Shown piece after piece: positions 21,805 through 33,994 of a stretch of 64,000 nt of DNA (position 1 is its first letter; the number at the start of each line of letters is the position of its first letter). Location of the stretch: the NCBI RefSeq assembly GCF_030848805.1, contig NW_027270352.1, positions 61,576 through 125,575 of the forward strand, read 5' to 3'. Origin of the DNA: Temnothorax longispinosus. Its lineage: Eukaryota; Arthropoda; Insecta; Hymenoptera; Formicidae. The position numbers were made by a program, and so were the translations under genes. The notes below the pieces were generated by a model. That model was given only the letters and a program-made list of their open reading frames with translations. It was not told where the DNA came from and ran no database searches.

Positions 21805-24800
21805 AAGGTTGCAACACTTTTTTTTTGATGATTTTTGGAACGCGCAGAAATTTTGAGATCGCGATCCACCATCTCTGTATACACGTAGTGAACGGTTATG
21901 ATAGCTGTCAAAGTGAACTATACAAGGTGGAGGTTCACGAAATGTATCTTGTGCGCCGCGGAAAATCTTAAGATATCAACTGGATACTGTAATATCGGGG
22001 TTAGTATAAAAGAATAAGCTAAATAGACAATTTTATTTTATAAATTAATTTTTATTTTTAAGACATGTGTAACATTAAAAATTAATGTAATATAACCTAT
22101 TAATATAATTACTTATAATTATATTCATATATTGTGTTATATGTTATATTAATTTTAATTACATAATTAATTACGTAATTAATAACATATTAATTTTAAT
22201 ATATAATATTAATACATAATTAATATAACAGTAAAATTAACCGGTGTCTGAATTAATGTTCGGCAAGCAGAGGACATCAGTCGATCGAAGAAGCTGCCGT
22301 GGAAGACGTGGATGCTGAGACCGCGAAGCCACATCACCGCTTCAAAGCCAATTCTTCTCGTCAAATAACAATGAAGTAATCTTTCTAAAAAATTACAATT
22401 ATAAAAATTAATTGCAAATTCAGTTTTAGTATAAAATAATCATTGTATTATAATTATATTAAGTTGAGAAGATAGATTTACTTACATAAAATTGCCAGAT
22501 CGCTGATTACTATTCAGTAAGAACAGATCAATCGCAATCTGTTGTCCGCTGCAATCCAGAGCGAATCTCTTGTAGAAATTCGTTGTGGGATTAAGATGCG
22601 CACGTCTTTGTTCACTCTAGTACTGGGATCTTCTCTCGGCTGCAGGGCCTCTGGACCGACATTAGGCAGGCATGTTTGGAAAACGGCGATACGTCCTCGG
22701 GTGCTGGAGAGGAGTTTGTGAGCAGCTTGAAAACCGGCACCAACCCGGGCGTTGTTATTATCAAAAGTGCCACAGAACTTGATGGGCAGCTAGGCGAGAA
22801 GGTCAGGCCCAAAGATATTTCGGATGACTTTTGCCTTGTGCCATGTTCATTCAAGATTTTAATTCCTTCATTCGTTCATTCATTAATGAGAGTTGTTCAC
22901 GTTACAATCATTCAATGTCAAACATATTATTCATTTATTCATACATCATCTTGGTGAAAAAACTTTTCACATTTTCTCAGAAATTTTACAAGAATTGGGA
23001 CTTGTAAAAAATTCTAAAAAAGTATATGATATTTCTCAGATACTTTCAGAAATAATTGAAGATTTTTAGAATATTTCAATATCCGTATATATAAAAATTT
23101 CTGACAAATTGCACAGATTTTCTTATATTTATTCAAATTTCTGCAAGGATATATTAGCGAAAAATATTTTATTCTTATTTTGTCTGAGTTGTTTAATTCG
23201 TATAAAAAATCTGAAAATTTCTGAGTATTCTAAAAAAAATCTAAAAATTTTTATAGAAATTCTGATTATAATGTGAAAAATTCTGATATTTTTTTACCAG
23301 GGCATCCATCGAAGGTCACATAGTATTAATACCGTGTGACACTTCCATATGATTCTCTATTACTACATTTAATCTTTGGGGCATAGATGCAACTTTTTGG
23401 AATAACTTGTGCCTTGCGCGGAAATCTTCCCATACGATGAGAACATGTTGCGCCAATGCCTCGCGTCTATGTGGAAATTGAGGTTTCCATATTTTCTGAG
23501 TAAGTTGTTCCTCTCGTTTTCCATAATGTTACACGCCCAGATTCATCCATCGAAAATACGTTCTCATTCGAGAAAACGGTATTTGTCCATTCATGCTTCT
23601 GTGCCAAATGCTGCAAGGCAAAAGCCGTTGTTCTTTGTGGCGTTCGGTTAATTGTTTATATTGAGCCGATTTATATCGATTGTGTCTCTGTTCTCGCCAT
23701 CTACGCCGCACGGTTTGCGCTATCGCATATTAGGAGCCTGGGCGCGTAACATTATAGAAAACGAGAGGAACAACCTACTCAGAAAATATGGAATCCTCAA
23801 TTTCCACGTAGACGCGAGGCATTGGCGCAACATGTTCTCATCGTATGGGAAGATTTCCGCGCAAGGCACGAGTTATTCCAAAATTTAGTTGCATCTATGC
23901 CCCAAAGATTAAATGTAGAAATAGAGAATCATATGGAAGTGTCACACGGTATTATTACTATGTGACCTTCCATGGATGCCCTGGTAAAAAAATATCAGAA
24001 TTTTTCACATTATTAATCAGAATTTCTATAAAAATTTTCAGATTTTTTATACGAATTAAACATCTCAGACGAAATAAGAATAAAGTATTTTTCGCTAATA
24101 TATCCTTGCAGAAATCTGAATAAATATGAGAAAATCTGTGCAATTTGTCAGAAATTTTCATATATACGGATATTGAAATATTCTAAAAATCTTCAATTAT
24201 TTCTGAAAGTATCTGAGAAATATCATATACTTCTTCAGAATTTTTCACAAGTCCCAATTCTTGTAAAATTTCTGAGAAAATATGAGAAGTTTTTTCACCA
24301 AGATGATGTATGAATAAATGAATAATATGTTTGAAATTGAATGATTGTAACGTGAACAACTCTCGTAAATGAATGAACGAATAAAGGAATGAAAATCTTG
24401 AATAGACATGGCACAAGGCAAAAGTCATTCGAAATATCTTTGGGCCTGCCGATTCCGTGACCTTCTCGCCTAGCTGCCCATCAAGTTCTGTGGCACTTTT
24501 GACAATAACAACGCCTTTGGTACCGGTCTTCAAGCTGCTCACAAACTCCTCTCCAGCACCCGAGGACGTATTGCCGTTTCCAAACATGCCTGCCTAATGT
24601 CGGTCCAGGGGCCCTGCAGCCGAAAGAAGATCCCAGTACTAGAGTGAACAAAGACGTGCACATCTTAATCCCACAACGAATTTCTACAAGAGATTCGCTC
24701 TGGATTGCAGCGGACAACAGATTGCGATTGATCTGTTCTTAATGAACAGTCAATAGTAATCAGCGATCTGGCAATTTTATGTAAGTAAATCTATCTTCTC

Positions 24801-25482
24801 AACTTAATATAATTATAATAAAATGATGATTTTATACTAAAACTGAATTTGTAAGTAATTAATTTTTATAATTGTAATTTTTTAGAAAGATTACTTCATC
24901 GTTATTTGACGAAAAGGATTGGCTTTGAAGCGGTGATGTGGCTTCGCGGTCTCAGTATCCACGTCTTCCACGGTAGCTTCTTCGATCGACTGATGTCCTC
25001 TGCTTGCCGAACATTAATTCAGACACCAGTTAATTTTACTGTTATATTAATTATGTATTAATATTATGTATTAAAATTAATATGTTATTAATTAATTTTA
25101 ATGTTATTAATTACGTAATTAATTATGTAATTAAAATTAATATAACATATAACACAATATATGAATATAATTATAAGTAATTATATTAATAGGTTATATT
25201 ACATTAATTTTTAATGTTACACATGTCTTGAAAATAAAAATTAATTTATAAAATAAAATTGTGTATTTAGCTTATTCTTTTATACTAACCCCGATATTAC
25301 ATTATCCAGTTGATATCTTAAGATTTTCCGCGGCGCACAAGATACATTTCGTGAACCTCCACCTTGTATAGTTCACTTTGACAGCTATCATACCGTTCAC
25401 TACGTGTATACAGAGATGGTGGATCGCGATCTCAAAATTTCTGCGCGTTCCAAAAATCATCAAAAAAAAGTGTTGCAACCTT
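21805..25482. mobile_element. 3.7-kb foldback carrying Tc1-like transposase ends
   Basis: Arms of about 1.74 kb (21805-23541 and 23738-25482) are near-identical inverted copies; the ends are AAGGTTGCAACACTTTTTTT and its inverse. The loop is about 196 bp. In both arms, reading outward from the centre, a frame encodes FQNLVASMPQRLNVEIENHM, which resembles the C-terminal end of Tc1/mariner transposases (right arm about 23838-23962, left arm as the inverse). Another pair of mirrored frames (GAGEEFVSSLKTGT...) matches nothing I know. No target duplication could be identified. It interrupts ORF1 of the non-LTR element. Confidence 0.65.
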
Positions 25483-25686
25483 CATACATATAGAGTCTCT
25501 CTCGACCTCTCTGAATATAGGTAATTTACATCCTATGAACATAGGCAAAGTATTATGCGCGAAGTATAGCAGCGTTGTTTCGATCCGAAGATTAGGTCAG
25601 AGCTTAATACGTGTTGATTTCTCCTTGTACGTAGAGGCAAACGAATTTTTATCTAAAAATTCCCTTCCGCCCGGATTATTGACTTA

Positions 25687-25938
25687 AGGTGGAAGCACAT
25701 AAAATTGCAGGAGCCATGAGCAAAACGCAGAAGCCATATGCGCATGCGCTATGGTATCTGCCTGTATTCTGCCCATGGCTGTGGCTTCTGAATTTTCAAT
25801 CTACATAAACTATGCTTATGTATTTTTATGTAGATTGAAAATTCAGAAGCCATGGGCCGAATGCAGATACCATAGCGCATGCGCATATGGCTTCTGCATT
25901 CGTGCTCATGGCTCCTGCAATTTTATGTGCTTCCACCT
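25687..25938. mobile_element. 252-bp TTA-flanked foldback in ORF1
   Basis: Inverted ends AGGTGGAAGCACATAAAATT / inverse with TTA at 25684-25686 and 25939-25941. The host reading frame continues across the site when one TTA and the insert are set aside, which proves the duplication. Harbinger-type by target site. Confidence 0.85.
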
Positions 25939-28900
25939 TTACGCTCCGAATTACAAGATCTTCCGAGTTGGGGTGATTAGGGATGTAAACCCCTCCCTTT
26001 CCATTGACGAGTTACGTGAAGGTATCTCGTGGCCGGATGCTCCGAATGAGATCTGCTCTTTGGAGAGACTTAGATTCCATGATAGTAAGTAATGAATTGA
26101 AGGACTCAGCTTCTGTTAAGGTGGTCTTTTCGACAAACCTACTACCTTCTCATATATACGTATGGAAGGTTTAGTGTAAGATATACCCATATATTAATAA
26201 AGTACGTAGATGTACTAATTGTTTTAGATGGGGACATTCCACCCTTTCATGCAAAAGTAATAAGTCATGTGACAAATGTTGCCTTGAACATCCTCCCGGA
26301 GACTGTAACTCGGATCTCAAGTGCGTAAATTGCGGTGGAGGTCATATCTCCACAGATTCTTCTTGCCCGGTTTTTACCGATAATAAGATAATTAATACTG
26401 TAATGTCTTATACGAAATTCTCTCACGCCCAGGCGAAAAGAATAATTAGGTCCAGAAATATCAATTCCTGCCAACAGGCGGTAAATCTACTCAGGGGACA
26501 AGCCTATATGATCTGGAGTGGTTTCGACTTAGAAGGGGCTCGGAGTGAAAGTTCCAGTAATAGGAAAGGCTCCAAGAGAGCGGACAGTGTAGTCTCGAGC
26601 GTCTCTCACTCTCCGTTGAACGATACTATACGTCCTCCCCCTGCGGAAATGAATCTTGAAGGAGAGCTTCCGCATATCGAACATAACTTGGTTGAATCTA
26701 ACCTCGAGTCTTTATCGAGCACCTTCCCTACTCCCGATATTATATTACATGACCTACGTTTTCTCTATAATTCAGGCAATTCAGATAAATACAAAGCTGC
26801 GGCTTTGCTAAAATATCTCGGTTTAATCTTTAGTAAATTAAACTAATCTCACATAATCATGTCTCTGAAAATTTTACAATGGAACTGTAGGAGTGTTGTT
26901 GGGAAGTTTCCTGAATTCTCTAACTTGATTCTTGATTTTGATGTAGCCTGTCTACAGGAAACCTGGTTGGATTCTCGGTCATATTTTTCCTTTAAAGATT
27001 TTGCTTTCTTTAGAAATGATAGAGCAGATGATACTTGCGGGGGGCACCGTTATACTTTGCAAGAAAGAACTTGACCCAGTTATCTTTGACTTCAACCTTG
27101 TCAATAATCCCGGTATTGAAATGACATGTATTTCTTTTCTTAATAAGAAGATATCGCACAATAGAATTTTCATCGTTTCACTTTACAAACCACCGCATGT
27201 TCGTGTGGGTTTGGAATGCTGGTCCAACCTTTTGAAATCAGTAGTGTCCGCTACCAGTTCTAAAAACATAATCATCTGTGGGGATTTCAATACCCAGCAT
27301 GAGACGTGGGGGTCTACTAGACCTAACAAGGATGATATAGCCTTGGCAGAGGCTCTGGTTGATTCAGATTTCGTATTCCTTAATGATGGATCCGGCACAA
27401 GGGTTTCCGCTAACCCTGACCATCGTAGCGTTCCCGAAATCTCTCTTTGACGAGCCTTGCGGCAGCGATCACTACCCTATTATCATCCGGATAAGTTATG
27501 ACTCCAATCTCCCGAGTGCTTCTGTGAGGACCAGGTTGTGTGTTTCCAATATGGATAGAGACCGTTTTTGCGATATTGTTAATAACTGTATGTCCGAATT
27601 TTCGTTGGAGGGCCTCTCTGGAGCCTTGAGTCTTGAGAACTGGAATTCTTCTATAATTGATTGCACACTGCGCGCTGGGGCGAAAATCTTTGAATCCTCG
27701 GGTTTGATTGTTTCATACGATGTTGGCTCCGATTCTCGTAGATCTTACCGTCCTAAATATGAGAGAAAACACACCAACAAACCCTGGTGGGACAGGGAAT
27801 GTGAAGATGCCAGAACTCTTAGGGCGAATGCTTTTAAGGCTTTTATGGGGAGCCCTTCCAAGGAAAATTTGGCTAATTATAGAAGAATGTCGGACACCTG
27901 TAGAAGGACTATCCGTAAAAAGAAAAAAGAAAAATTTAATACTTTTATCAATGATCTCGGAGAAAATTTCGATCCTAAAACATTTTGGGACTCGATTAAG
28001 TTTTTCAAGAATTCTGCTTATTTTGCCGATTGCTCTCCGCCTTCTGAGAGCCGTATATCTAGTGTGCATAACTTTATTTGTGATTTTGCTCCCCCCTGGG
28101 TACCGAGTTATTTTGAGAATATTTCTCATACGCCGCAGGTATCAATCTTTGATGAGGAATTCTCATTGTGTGAACTCAAACAGGCAATCGTTTCTACCAA
28201 GATTAAAAGCTCCCCGGGACCTGACCTCATATCTAATTTTATTTTAAGCCTTCTTTCTGATTCTGCATTGTCTAGGCTGACTAACATTTTTAATTTAATT
28301 ATATCTGATGGATCGTTCCCGCTCATTTGGAACCTATATGACATTGTCCTTATTCCCAAACCAAACAATAAAGGTTTCAGACCTATTTCCTTGGCTTCTA
28401 ATGTGTTCAAGATATTTGAAAGGCTGGTCAAGTGCAAGTTCGAGAAGTTTATTGAATTGGAAAACATTTTGCCCACTTGCCAATTTGGTTTCAGGAGAGG
28501 TAAGTCCTGCGATGATTGTTTGGCCCTTATTAATATGGAGATTTATAGATCCTTTGCTAAGCAAGATATGACCGGAGCTCTCTTCTTGGACATCAAAGCT
28601 GCATATGATAACGTCAACCCACACGTTTTATTCAGTATTATCAATAAGCTCAGAACACCAGACGCTTATAAGCGTTTCTTCCGTAACTTACTTTCCGCTA
28701 GATCCGTTAACTTCTTTGAGTCAGGTTTGTATTACACAAGGAGACTTCTACAACGTGGCATACCGCAGGGCTCTGTACTTAGCCCTATTTTGTTTAACTT
28801 ATATGTCAAGGACATACTTTTCCACGTCCCTTATATTGCTATTGTGCTACAATATGCTGATGACATTGCGATACTTTTCTCTGACCACGACTTGAATAGG

Positions 28901-29328
28901 GTTATTTCGGGCTTGAGGAGCTCATTTGATCAACTTGCTTTATGGCTTGAAAACCTAGATTTGTCCATCTCTCTACCTAAGACCCAGTTTATAATTTTCC
29001 ATCGCAAGAAGCTGATCATACCTGATCACCTTAAACTTTCGTGTGGGATTATCCCTCTTAGTGGATATGTTAGGTACCTTGGACTAATTTTGGATACTGG
29101 CCTCAGATGGTGTCGGCATATTAAGTCACTGAATGACAGATCTTGTATTTATTTGAATATACTCAAATGGTTGTCTGGCAGACTCCGGGGTGTTAGCCCT
29201 TCCTTGGCCCTTAATTATATTAACGCCACTATCGGTTCTATACTTGAATGGGGTGCGATGTGGTATATGAGTGCTGCACAAACATATCGCTCTACCGTGG
29301 ATCGCATTCTGTGCTCCTCATATAAAAC

Positions 29329-29578
29329 TGTTGATGTTTTAATAGAAAACAGTCAATATGATTATACCAGTAGTTTTAATTATACAGCCGATACAATAAG
29401 AAACGTGAGCTGCGTGGCGTACAGGCAAAAGCGCGGGACGACAAGACAAGAGTGCGGTGGCGCGCGTGAGCAGTAGCGGAAACTATAAAGCCAAAAAGAA
29501 CTAAACACATGGAGATATGAGAACGCATCTAGCGCCAAATACAAATAACATATATGATTAAAGAGTTTTACCTCAACA
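29329..29578 (-). repeat. Copia 3' LTR
   Basis: 250 bp, TGTTG...CAACA ends. It is the 3' LTR because the element is on the minus strand. Confidence 0.95.
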
Positions 29579-29682
29579 CTTCCCCTAAAACTTTGAATCA
29601 ATAATAAAGAAAATATTAACATTTTATATATTCAAAGAAAGCCCTCTCATAGAAGGAAAGAGAAAAAAAAAACTTAATGTCC

Positions 29683-32600
29683 TTATTCAGTTTGTTTCTC
29701 AATTATATTTAACAATTGACGCAGTCTCTCAAATCGTACTCGAGAAATTGGTTTAGTAAGATCGTCTGCAAGTTGGTCTTCACTTGATACGTGTTCTATT
29801 TTCATCTGACCGTTTTGAACTAACTCTCGCACGAAATGAAAACGCACATTAATATGTTTCGAGCGTTTGTGAAAACCTGGATTCTTAGCCAACTTAATAG
29901 CACTAGCATTGTCCACACGAAGTACAGGTATGTCACTTAGAGGTGAAATCTCGTTGAGCAGTCTATTTATCCATACAATGTCCTTGGCAGCTTCACAGGC
30001 AGCTATATATTCAGCTTCTGTGGTGGATAACGAGACACTTTGTTGCCGTCTACTGGTCCAAAGGATGGCTCCACCGCTGTATTTAAGGATAACTCCACTA
30101 ACCGATCTTCGAGTAGCCGGATCACTTGCATAGTCTGCATCACTATAGGATTCCAGTTCTTCTGCAGAATTACTGTATCGAATGCCCATAGTTATCGTAC
30201 CTTTAACATACCTTAGGATACGTTTAACCATAATCCAGTGTTGCTGCTTAGGTTTTTCAAGGAATTGAGACACATAGCTCACTGCGAATGCAATATCCGG
30301 TCTGGTAGCTACTGCCAAATACATCAGGCAGCCAACAGCTTTTCGATATGGGGCATCCGTCAAATCAGCATCAGCAACTTCTTCTATTGGTTGATTCTTC
30401 TCAAATGGAGTAGAGACTGGATTCGCGTTTTCCATGTTGAATCTTCTGAGTACATCTTTGGCGTACGTCTCTTGAGTGATGAAGATTGATCCATCCTCTT
30501 CTTGATTGATCAGTATGTTCAGAAAACATCCAACCGGTTCAACAGTTGTTTTAAATTCCGCTTCTAATCTGTTCAAAAACTCCTCAATAAGATCTTTTCT
30601 TGTTGCAGCTACCAAGCCATCATCAACGTATAGAGTGACTATCAGTATATCTTCACCAACGATTTTATAGAATAAGCACGGATCCGCTGTGCTCTCAAGA
30701 AATCCGAGATCAAGTAGAAATTTCTTGAATCGTTCGTTCCAGCATCTTGGTGATTGCTTGAGTCCGTATAAACTTCTCTGAAGCTTACACACACGATTAG
30801 TGCCATCATTATATCCTTGAGGCTGCTCCATATAAATGTCCTCCTTGATTGTACCGTTCAAGAAGGCCGTTTTTATATCAAATTGTGCTAGCTTTAAGTG
30901 TTTACTTACAGCAATGCTTAGCACCGTTCGTACCGTATCAAGGCGAGCAACAGGACTAAATGTTTCTTCGTAGTCAATTCCTTCGCGTTGACTAAAACCC
31001 CGAACAACAATCCGGGCTTTGTAACGGTTAATTTCACCTTTAGAGTTGCGTTTAATGCGATATACCCAACGATTAGATATGGGTTTACAACCTACTGGTA
31101 AGTCGACTAATGTCCATGTCGCGTTCTCCTTCAACGAGGCAATTTCTTCTGCCATCGCTGCTTTCCAGTGTATTCGTTCCGCTGACTTAATTGCTTCCGA
31201 GTAGTTCCTAGGCTCGTCAACCTCAGTCAACATTAATTCCACCAAACGACGTGGAGGTTGAATTTTGCTCCTGTCTCGCAGATTTCGTTTTGTCGATTCT
31301 TTTGGCGTAGAACTACACACTGGACTGTCAAGGTTATTATCGGAAGATGAATCAGCCTGGGAGTCAGGCTCTTGTGCAGTCTCATTCGGTCCGTTTCCTG
31401 TTGTAGTAGGCACCAACGCTATTGTTTTTCCAGCTGTCTCAGGCTCAAACACAACGTCTCTGCTTCGAATGACTTGATTCTTCGACTGTAGCCAGATGCG
31501 AAAACCACCAATATTGTCCGAATATCCGACGAAAATACCAGGTTCAGATTTTGAGTCCCATTTCTTCCGCAATTCTTTTGGTACGTGCACAAAACAGGTG
31601 GTACCAAAAACATGAAAATTCTTCAAGTGCGCTGTCTTCCCCGTAAACAGTTCATGCGGTGTTTTCTCGTCAATACTGCTTGGTCCTGTTCGATTAAGTG
31701 TGTAGACAGCAGTGTTAACTGCTTCAGCCCATAAATGTTTTGGTAAGTTCCTCGATAACAGCATTGTTCTGGCAAGTTCAACAACAGTTCTATTTGTTCG
31801 TTCAGCACAACCATTTTGCTGTGGTGTATACGGATTGGTTACAGTAAATATTACACCATTTGACGCCAACAGTTTTCGGACTTTGCTGTTATCGAATTCT
31901 AGACCACCATCACATTGAAAGACTTTCATGGGATGTCCACATTGAGTTTTAACAACCTGCAGTACCTCTGCAATTTTCTCGACAGTTTCAGACTTTTCTT
32001 TTAGAAAATAAACCATGCGCAATTTTGAGTAATCACATGTGAAACATAAGAAGTACCTTGCTTTGCCTAGTGACGTACATTCCATTGGACCACAGAGATC
32101 TGCATGAATAATCTCACCGGGTGAATTGGCACGTTGTTGACGTGATTGGAAAGTATTACGATGCTGTTTACCCTCAACGCAGGCGCTGCAAAATGAGTTG
32201 TCATCTACGAAATCGATTTCATGTTTCTTGAGAATTTTCTTCACATGACGTATGTTCTGGTGACCCAGTCGTTCGTGCCAGATTTGTGCAGTATCCTTTG
32301 ACGACAGATTGGCCTCATTAACACAAGACGATTCCGGCTGCTTTACACGGATCATTAGCTTAAATAGTTGTCCAACTCGTATCCCGCAGGCTTTGACGAC
32401 GGAATCTTTAACAAATTCACAATTACTTTTAAAAGACTTGAATATCATACCTCTATCAAGTGCTGAAATCACTGAGAATAGATTTCTTCGAGCACTCGGC
32501 ACATATAGGACATTTTCCATTCTGCACGGCAGCCATTTTCCATTAACAAGCGCGTCAAACTTAATCGTTCCTCTTCCAAGAGCGTTCATAGTAGATTTGT

Positions 32601-33597
32601 CTCCGATGTAAATTTTAACTGGCGTTTCAAAAAGTTCAAACGATGAAAACCATTCGCCATGATGTGTAACATGGTCTGTCGCGCCCGAATCTACAATCCA
32701 CGAATCATTATTAAGTTCAACATTCATAACTTCACTGATGAAAGCTTCTTCATTGTTGCTACTAGTCGTTGTACTTGGTCCCTCTGGCTTCTTCGGTTTA
32801 ACAGTCGGACAATTTCGCCGAATATGTCCTCTTCCGCCACAGTTGTAACATTTGAATACTTTGTCTTTATTTTTGCTTACTTCAGACTCAACAGTTTTCT
32901 TCAGATGCTGGTTCTTACTGCTACGTTCCTTCTTTCCTTGGATTTTAGCCTTGTTTGCCAATAGAGCTGTTAGTTCCTCTTGTTTTCCCGCTCGTTGCTT
33001 CCGACGTGACTCTTCAGACGTTAAAACTCCCACCAAGTTTTCGAACGTTTGCTGAATTTCCGGTCTCGCCCACCAAGCTTGACGAAGGCTTTCATACTCG
33101 TCCGGTAGCGTGTCCAACAGTTTAACCACTAGTGATGATTCGTCAGGTTTTACATTCATCTGCTGCATACGCAAGGTTAATCCTTCTTTGGCAATATGCG
33201 TAACCATATCATCAGTTGGATTCATACTGAAATTGAAAAACTCAGCCTGAACAGTGTGAGCAGCTTGTTTAGTTTGTTGCTCAAATACCGCATGTAATTT
33301 TAGCCACATTTCTCTAGCAGTTTCACACTTAACCAAGAGTGTCATTACTTTGGCCTCCAGCGTTCTAACGATAATCTGACTTGCAGCACGATCCGCCTTG
33401 TCCCAAACTTTAGCTTCCGCTCGATACTGCACTTGTTGCTCATTACTTGCATTAATCGTTAATGGTTCCGGTTTTACAATTTCGCCAAGACAAACCTCAT
33501 ATGCGTCCTCGGTCCCGCGTAACAGATTTCTTATAGCAAACTTCCAGGTATTCCAGTTTTCTGCGCCTCGTAACTTTTCAACTCCGTGGAACTCCAT
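29683..33597 (-). CDS. Copia gag-pol polyprotein, 1304 aa
   Basis: Single frame with the copia domain order: gag (UBN2-type) over residues 1 to about 230, zinc knuckle CYNCGGRGHIRRNC at about 249-263, aspartic protease WIVDSGATDH at about 300, integrase with HERLGH, HADLCGPM (about 497) and CDGGLEFD (about 563) then PQQNGCAER, reverse transcriptase with the active site LYVDDG at about 990, and RNase H with STTEAEYIA near 1195. Integrase before reverse transcriptase separates Copia from Gypsy elements. All hallmark residues I looked for are present and there is no stop or frameshift. The start MEFHGVEKLRG sits 148 bp inside the 5' LTR edge. Confidence 0.95.
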   Translation of the reverse strand: MEFHGVEKLRGAENWNTWKFAIRNLLRGTEDAYEVCLGEIVKPEPLTINASNEQQVQYRAEAKVWDKADRAASQIIVRTLEAKVMTLLVKCETAREMWLKLHAVFEQQTKQAAHTVQAEFFNFSMNPTDDMVTHIAKEGLTLRMQQMNVKPDESSLVVKLLDTLPDEYESLRQAWWARPEIQQTFENLVGVLTSEESRRKQRAGKQEELTALLANKAKIQGKKERSSKNQHLKKTVESEVSKNKDKVFKCYNCGGRGHIRRNCPTVKPKKPEGPSTTTSSNNEEAFISEVMNVELNNDSWIVDSGATDHVTHHGEWFSSFELFETPVKIYIGDKSTMNALGRGTIKFDALVNGKWLPCRMENVLYVPSARRNLFSVISALDRGMIFKSFKSNCEFVKDSVVKACGIRVGQLFKLMIRVKQPESSCVNEANLSSKDTAQIWHERLGHQNIRHVKKILKKHEIDFVDDNSFCSACVEGKQHRNTFQSRQQRANSPGEIIHADLCGPMECTSLGKARYFLCFTCDYSKLRMVYFLKEKSETVEKIAEVLQVVKTQCGHPMKVFQCDGGLEFDNSKVRKLLASNGVIFTVTNPYTPQQNGCAERTNRTVVELARTMLLSRNLPKHLWAEAVNTAVYTLNRTGPSSIDEKTPHELFTGKTAHLKNFHVFGTTCFVHVPKELRKKWDSKSEPGIFVGYSDNIGGFRIWLQSKNQVIRSRDVVFEPETAGKTIALVPTTTGNGPNETAQEPDSQADSSSDNNLDSPVCSSTPKESTKRNLRDRSKIQPPRRLVELMLTEVDEPRNYSEAIKSAERIHWKAAMAEEIASLKENATWTLVDLPVGCKPISNRWVYRIKRNSKGEINRYKARIVVRGFSQREGIDYEETFSPVARLDTVRTVLSIAVSKHLKLAQFDIKTAFLNGTIKEDIYMEQPQGYNDGTNRVCKLQRSLYGLKQSPRCWNERFKKFLLDLGFLESTADPCLFYKIVGEDILIVTLYVDDGLVAATRKDLIEEFLNRLEAEFKTTVEPVGCFLNILINQEEDGSIFITQETYAKDVLRRFNMENANPVSTPFEKNQPIEEVADADLTDAPYRKAVGCLMYLAVATRPDIAFAVSYVSQFLEKPKQQHWIMVKRILRYVKGTITMGIRYSNSAEELESYSDADYASDPATRRSVSGVILKYSGGAILWTSRRQQSVSLSTTEAEYIAACEAAKDIVWINRLLNEISPLSDIPVLRVDNASAIKLAKNPGFHKRSKHINVRFHFVRELVQNGQMKIEHVSSEDQLADDLTKPISRVRFERLRQLLNIIEKQTE

Positions 33598-33744
33598 GCT
33601 TGATCTGTTTTAAGTTATTTCCAGTGAACGATCCAGACAACCGCGCCCTTAACCTTATGCGTTTGTCCCGTTCACAGAGGCAAAAGAATACAGCACTTCA
33701 GTAACAGATTCCACTTTATTACAAGGAACCACGCTCTGCTACCA

Positions 33745-33994
33745 TGTTGATGTTTTAATAGAAAACAGTCAATATGATTATACCAGTAGTTTTAATTATA
33801 CAGCCGATACAATAAGAAACGTGAGCTGCGTGGCGTACAGGCAAAAGCGCGGGACGACAAGACAAGAGTGCGGTGGCGCGCGTGAGCAGTAGCGGAAACT
33901 ATAAAGCCAAAAAGAACTAAACACATGGAGATATGAGAACGCATCTAGCGCCAAATACAAATAACATATATGATTAAAGAGTTTTACCTCAACA
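33745..33994 (-). repeat. Copia 5' LTR
   Basis: 250 bp, identical by eye to the LTR at 29329-29578. It would hold the element's promoter. Confidence 0.95.

Larger units (their letters stand above)
21587..26846 (+). pseudogene. Non-LTR ORF1 (gag-like), split in three
   Basis: Nucleic-acid-binding ORF1 protein of the retrotransposon. Part 1, 21587-21804, starts MPKNSSRKSPK and is basic. Part 2, 25483-25686, includes LNIGNLHPMNIGKVLCAKY. Part 3, 25939-26846, opens with APNYKIFRVGVIRDVNPSL, typical of I/Jockey ORF1, then has stop codons near 26092 and 26178. It goes on through three zinc knuckles, CTNCFRWGHSTLSC, CDKCCLEHPPGDC and CVNCGGGHISTDSSC, and an acidic tail. The junction of parts 2 and 3 keeps the frame once the TTA-flanked insertion is disregarded. 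It ends 12 bases before ORF2. Confidence 0.75.
29329..33994 (-). mobile_element. Copia (Ty1/copia) LTR retrotransposon, apparently intact
   Basis: 4666-bp element on the minus strand inside non-LTR ORF2, flanked by the 5-bp duplication AAAAC (29324-29328 and 33995-33999). LTRs of 250 bp lie at 29329-29578 and 33745-33994; I found no difference between them by eye. Next to the 5' LTR on the minus strand is TGGTAGCAGAG, complementary to the 3' end expected for initiator tRNA-Met, a likely primer site. A purine run AGGGGAAG abuts the 3' LTR. One uninterrupted gag-pol frame of 1304 codons fills the inside. By these features it is recent and potentially competent. Confidence 0.95.

Noticed and set aside
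22676..24587. Mirrored frames with GAGEEFVSSLKTGT
   Set aside because: The pair exists because the DNA is an inverted repeat. I could not match it to any family and see no further evidence of coding.
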